Source of the DNA: Pseudomonadota bacterium
GTDB lineage: Bacteria > Pseudomonadota > Alphaproteobacteria > Rhizobiales > Devosiaceae
Direction of reading: 5' to 3'
Length of the DNA stretch: 34,391 bases
Assembly (NCBI GenBank): GCA_023390785.1
Contig: JAEWCE010000041.1
Coordinates: 1-34,391, forward strand
Shown piece after piece: positions 31,933 to 34,391 of the stretch. Within the stretch, counting starts at the first letter, position 1, and the number at the start of each line of letters is the position of its first letter. The translations under genes were made by a program, and so were the position numbers. Below the pieces are notes generated by a model, which saw only the letters and a list, made by a program, of their open reading frames with translations, had not been told where the DNA came from and searched no databases.

Positions 31933-33441
31933 ACGGTTGCCGGCCTCGGCCGACGTCGGGCGCGACCAGTGCGAGGGCAGGCCGGCACCGCCGAGCAGCA
32001 GTGCGAGGCCGAGCGCCAGCGGCGAAAAGAACGCCTCTTCCTGCAGCACGGCGTTGGCGGCGATGGCGATGACCGCGACGATGAGAAACAGCACCGAGAA
32101 ATCGCCACTGCGGCGATAGGCGCGCCACGCGGCGCGGGCGATGGCCAGCAGGAAGGCAAAGAAGGCGAGGCTGCCGACGCCCATCTGATAGAGCATGACG
32201 CCGATGGCGCTCTCCATGGGCTGGGCCGCCGCACCACGCGCCTGGGCCAGGTCCCAATTGACGTCGATTGTGGTGCTCGACAGGTTGCCGCCGAAGCCGA
32301 GGCCGATGCCCAGCGGATTGTGCAGGAACTCACGGATACCGGCGAACAGGCCGAGGACGTGGTAGTCGCCGGCGCGAATGCCGAAGCCGATGGAGCCGAC
32401 GATCCACAGCACCGACGCGGCGACGGTGAGCAGCAGGGCGGGCCGCACGCCGAGCACCGGCGTTGCGAGGCGGACGAACAGGCCGACCAGCAGCAGGAAC
32501 ATGGCGCCCTTGGAGCCGATCACCAGCAGCAGCGGCAGCGCCAGCAGCGGCAGCAACCAGCGCTTGTTGAACAGCAGCCATACCGAGACGACGCTCAGCG
32601 CATAGGCGAAGCTGATCGAGTGGAACGTCGGTCCGCCGATGCGGAAGACCTGCGGCAGCCCGGGAATGGGCAGGTTGAACAGATTGGTGAGCAGCACGTC
32701 CTGCAGGCCGCGCAGCACGAAGCCGGTTTCCTGCAGGGCCCTTTCATAGGCGCCGCTCTGGATCTGCCGCCAGATGGTGCGGGTGATGTAGTCGTCGCCG
32801 TGAAAGAGGCTGAGGAAATCCATGCCGAAGGCGAGCTCGCAATAGCCGTAGGCGATGGCAAAGCCGGCAAGCCAGGGAATGACGCGCTGCAAATCGATGC
32901 GATAGAGGCTGGCGGCAACGATGGCGACGTAAAAGCCGGCGATCGGGGTGATGACGTTGCGGAAATAGACGATGGCGTCCTTGGCGTCGCCGTGCACCGC
33001 GCCGAGGCCGAGATAGACCACCACCACCGCGCACAGCCAGACGCCGCCGACGATCCATGGCCGCAAATCGGCGATGGTGCGGGCCCGCGCCTGGAAGGCA
33101 GCAAGGAAGAAGGTGGCAAAGGCGGTGGCGAGGACGACGAAATTGGCGCCGCGCAGCGCGTCGAAATCGGTATTGTCGGTGATGATCGGCGTGTACCAGG
33201 CGACCACCACGTTCTGGACGACGAACGAAACGGCGATGACGAGCGGGATCGAGGCCGGCATGACGAGTGCGACGATGGCCGTCATCGCGAAGCTCGCGGC
33301 AACGCCGAAGACGGTCGAGACGGCGAAGCTCGACACCGACAGGATGACAATGAGGATGGCGATGCCGGCGTGAAACAGCGCCTCGGTGGTGGCCGGGGCG
33401 AGGCGCAGGCGAAGGGGTGGCTGTAGCGCGTCGGTGGTCAT
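31930..33441 (-). CDS. O-antigen ligase / polysaccharide polymerase-like membrane protein
   Basis: A 503-residue, very hydrophobic protein with roughly twelve membrane segments, consistent with the Wzy/WaaL O-antigen-ligase-like fold. A larger hydrophilic loop in the middle (about residues 190-250, FGMDFLSLFHGDDYITRTIW onwards) and the later loop FLHNPLGIGLGFGGNLSSTTI fit the periplasmic loops of that family, which often contain a G-x-G-x-G-type stretch before a conserved His. I do not see that His clearly, so family membership is by overall pattern. It would act in the inner membrane on lipid-linked glycans. ATG 33441 overlaps the stop of the GH5 gene (ATGA, 33438-33441), which suggests joint expression and an exopolysaccharide role. 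The stop codon lies in the TAAATATTTA palindrome. Confidence 0.72.
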   Translation of the reverse strand: MTTDALQPPLRLRLAPATTEALFHAGIAILIVILSVSSFAVSTVFGVAASFAMTAIVALVMPASIPLVIAVSFVVQNVVVAWYTPIITDNTDFDALRGANFVVLATAFATFFLAAFQARARTIADLRPWIVGGVWLCAVVVVYLGLGAVHGDAKDAIVYFRNVITPIAGFYVAIVAASLYRIDLQRVIPWLAGFAIAYGYCELAFGMDFLSLFHGDDYITRTIWRQIQSGAYERALQETGFVLRGLQDVLLTNLFNLPIPGLPQVFRIGGPTFHSISFAYALSVVSVWLLFNKRWLLPLLALPLLLVIGSKGAMFLLLVGLFVRLATPVLGVRPALLLTVAASVLWIVGSIGFGIRAGDYHVLGLFAGIREFLHNPLGIGLGFGGNLSSTTIDVNWDLAQARGAAAQPMESAIGVMLYQMGVGSLAFFAFLLAIARAAWRAYRRSGDFSVLFLIVAVIAIAANAVLQEEAFFSPLALGLALLLGGAGLPSHWSRPTSAEAGNR

Positions 33442-34391
33442 GCGAGCAGGGCCTCGACAATGCCGGCATCGATGCCGCCAGTGGCGGCGCGATCGGTGAC
33501 GAAACCGAAGCCCTGGTCGGCCTCCCAATAGGTCCAGCCGATGCCGTTGGCCTCGGCGGCCTCGCGTACGGCGCGGACCCAGCGGGCGCGGCTCGCGGCG
33601 TCGACGGCGAAGTCGAGCACGCCGAATTCGCCGAGCAGCGCCGGCGTGCCGTGGGTGCGGGCCCAGCCGGCGAGGGTGGCGATGTCAGCGGCGATGCGCG
33701 CGGCGGTCCAGTCGGATTTGAGCTCGCTCTCGAGATACCGGCGATCGGCATCATCGAGAGTGGCCGCGAGGGCGCTGACCTCGGGCATGTCGCGGCGCAG
33801 CGGGAAGGGCAGATCGTGCATGCGGGACAATGGATCGGCGTCCCAGGTTTCGCCCTGATGCGTGAACAGCATTGGGGTATAGTAGTGCAGCGCGACGATG
33901 CTGTTGGGATCGGCGAGAGGGTCGGTGTCATCCAGCTCCCAGATACCCTGTACGCGGGCCGGGCCCCAGATCACCGTGTGGTCTGGGCTCGCGGCGCGAA
34001 CGATGTCGACCAGCGAGTCTCGCAGTTTGCTCCAGGCTTGCGGCGCCAAAGGCGGCTCATTGAGCAGCTCGGCATAAACGCGGGCCGGATCGGTGGCGGC
34101 GACGACCGGCCCGAGCAGGCGCCAGCAGAGCTGAATCTGGTCGGCGTCGATGTCGCCATCCGGATGCAGGTCGAGGATGGCGTTGAAGCCGACGGCCGTC
34201 ACCTCGGACAGCACCTCCGCAATGCGGCCGAGCGCGGCCGGCGAGACGAAGCCGGGCGCGACGGGCAGGCGGATGGTCTCGAAGCCGGTGGCGCGGAGCT
34301 GCTCGAGCAGTGCCGGGCTGGGCTCGCGCGGCGTGTCGGCGAGCCAGTCGGGCAGGGCGAAGCCGCGGGTCGGCACGCGCGGGCCCATCGG
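33438..34391 (-). CDS. Glycoside hydrolase family 5 (cellulase-like) enzyme, N terminus outside window
   Basis: At least 317 residues of a GH5 TIM-barrel glycosidase. Numbering from the first visible Met (34388), the acid/base is E111 in AELLNEPP and the nucleophile E254 in LLGEFGV. Other GH5 landmarks are GFETIRLPV (35-43), ILDLHPDGD (71-79), ALHYYTP (166-172) and WTYWEADQGFG near the end. The frame stays open past the Met to the window edge, and GH5 proteins in such clusters normally have a signal peptide and a RGxNLxxW stretch (here RGFALPDW, 8-15). The true start is therefore probably beyond 34391. It may trim an exopolysaccharide, since it is coupled to the polymerase-like gene. Confidence 0.88.
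   Translation of the reverse strand, partial: PMGPRVPTRGFALPDWLADTPREPSPALLEQLRATGFETIRLPVAPGFVSPAALGRIAEVLSEVTAVGFNAILDLHPDGDIDADQIQLCWRLLGPVVAATDPARVYAELLNEPPLAPQAWSKLRDSLVDIVRAASPDHTVIWGPARVQGIWELDDTDPLADPNSIVALHYYTPMLFTHQGETWDADPLSRMHDLPFPLRRDMPEVSALAATLDDADRRYLESELKSDWTAARIAADIATLAGWARTHGTPALLGEFGVLDFAVDAASRARWVRAVREAAEANGIGWTYWEADQGFGFVTDRAATGGIDAGIVEALLA

Overview
The window is uniformly GC-rich and densely coded, with many ATGA or TGATG start/stop overlaps and no rRNA, tRNA, transposase or CRISPR array that I can see. Three things suggest an alphaproteobacterium of the Hyphomicrobiales (Devosia- or rhizobium-like): the pcaDCHGB gene order, the number of ABC importers, and the protein sequences themselves. 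That placement is inference; no marker gene in the window proves it.

Layout. (1) 1-9428, plus strand: one apparently continuous operon. It runs from a branched-chain-type ABC importer (livF, cut by the window edge, then livH and livM), through a coniferyl-alcohol-dehydrogenase-like SDR and an aromatic-type aldehyde dehydrogenase, to pcaD, pcaC, pcaH, pcaG, pcaB and pobA. Together these could import an aromatic compound, oxidise an aromatic alcohol to the aldehyde and acid, hydroxylate 4-hydroxybenzoate to protocatechuate, cleave the ring and deliver beta-ketoadipate. The final thiolytic steps (PcaIJ, PcaF) and the usual PcaQ regulator are not in the window. (2) 9444-10492: a short Wza-like export lipoprotein (minus) divergent from a VanZ-like membrane protein (plus). 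(3) 10489-15327, minus: a five-gene unit of small hypothetical protein, aldehyde dehydrogenase, SDR, TTC38/StaR-like TPR protein and P1-family self-processing peptidase. It is divergent from a CI/LexA-like regulator (15450-16109) whose S24 domain lacks the catalytic Ser/Lys pair. The space between them holds a striking 43-bp nested palindrome. (4) 16131-24203, minus: a peptide importer (fused DppDF ATPase, DppC, DppB, family-5 binding protein) with an M20 peptidase and a PAS hybrid histidine kinase upstream. (5) 24338-31852, minus: a LacI-family regulator, sugar-binding protein, two permeases, a GH2 beta-glycosidase and a MalK/UgpC-type ATPase, which together form a beta-galactoside or beta-glucuronide-type uptake and hydrolysis locus. 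(6) 31930-34391, minus: an O-antigen-ligase/polymerase-like membrane protein and a GH5 glycosidase running off the window, probably the edge of an exopolysaccharide cluster.

The most unusual material is regulatory. It comprises the nested operator beside the pseudo-S24 regulator, leader hairpins that overlap the Shine-Dalgarno sites of the peptide-binding-protein and kinase genes, two mutually exclusive hairpins in the sugar-binding-protein leader, a cluster of stem-loops after the peptide-binding-protein gene, and twin TAAATATTTA sites around the lacI-type gene. No gene-free stretch exceeds 300 bases.
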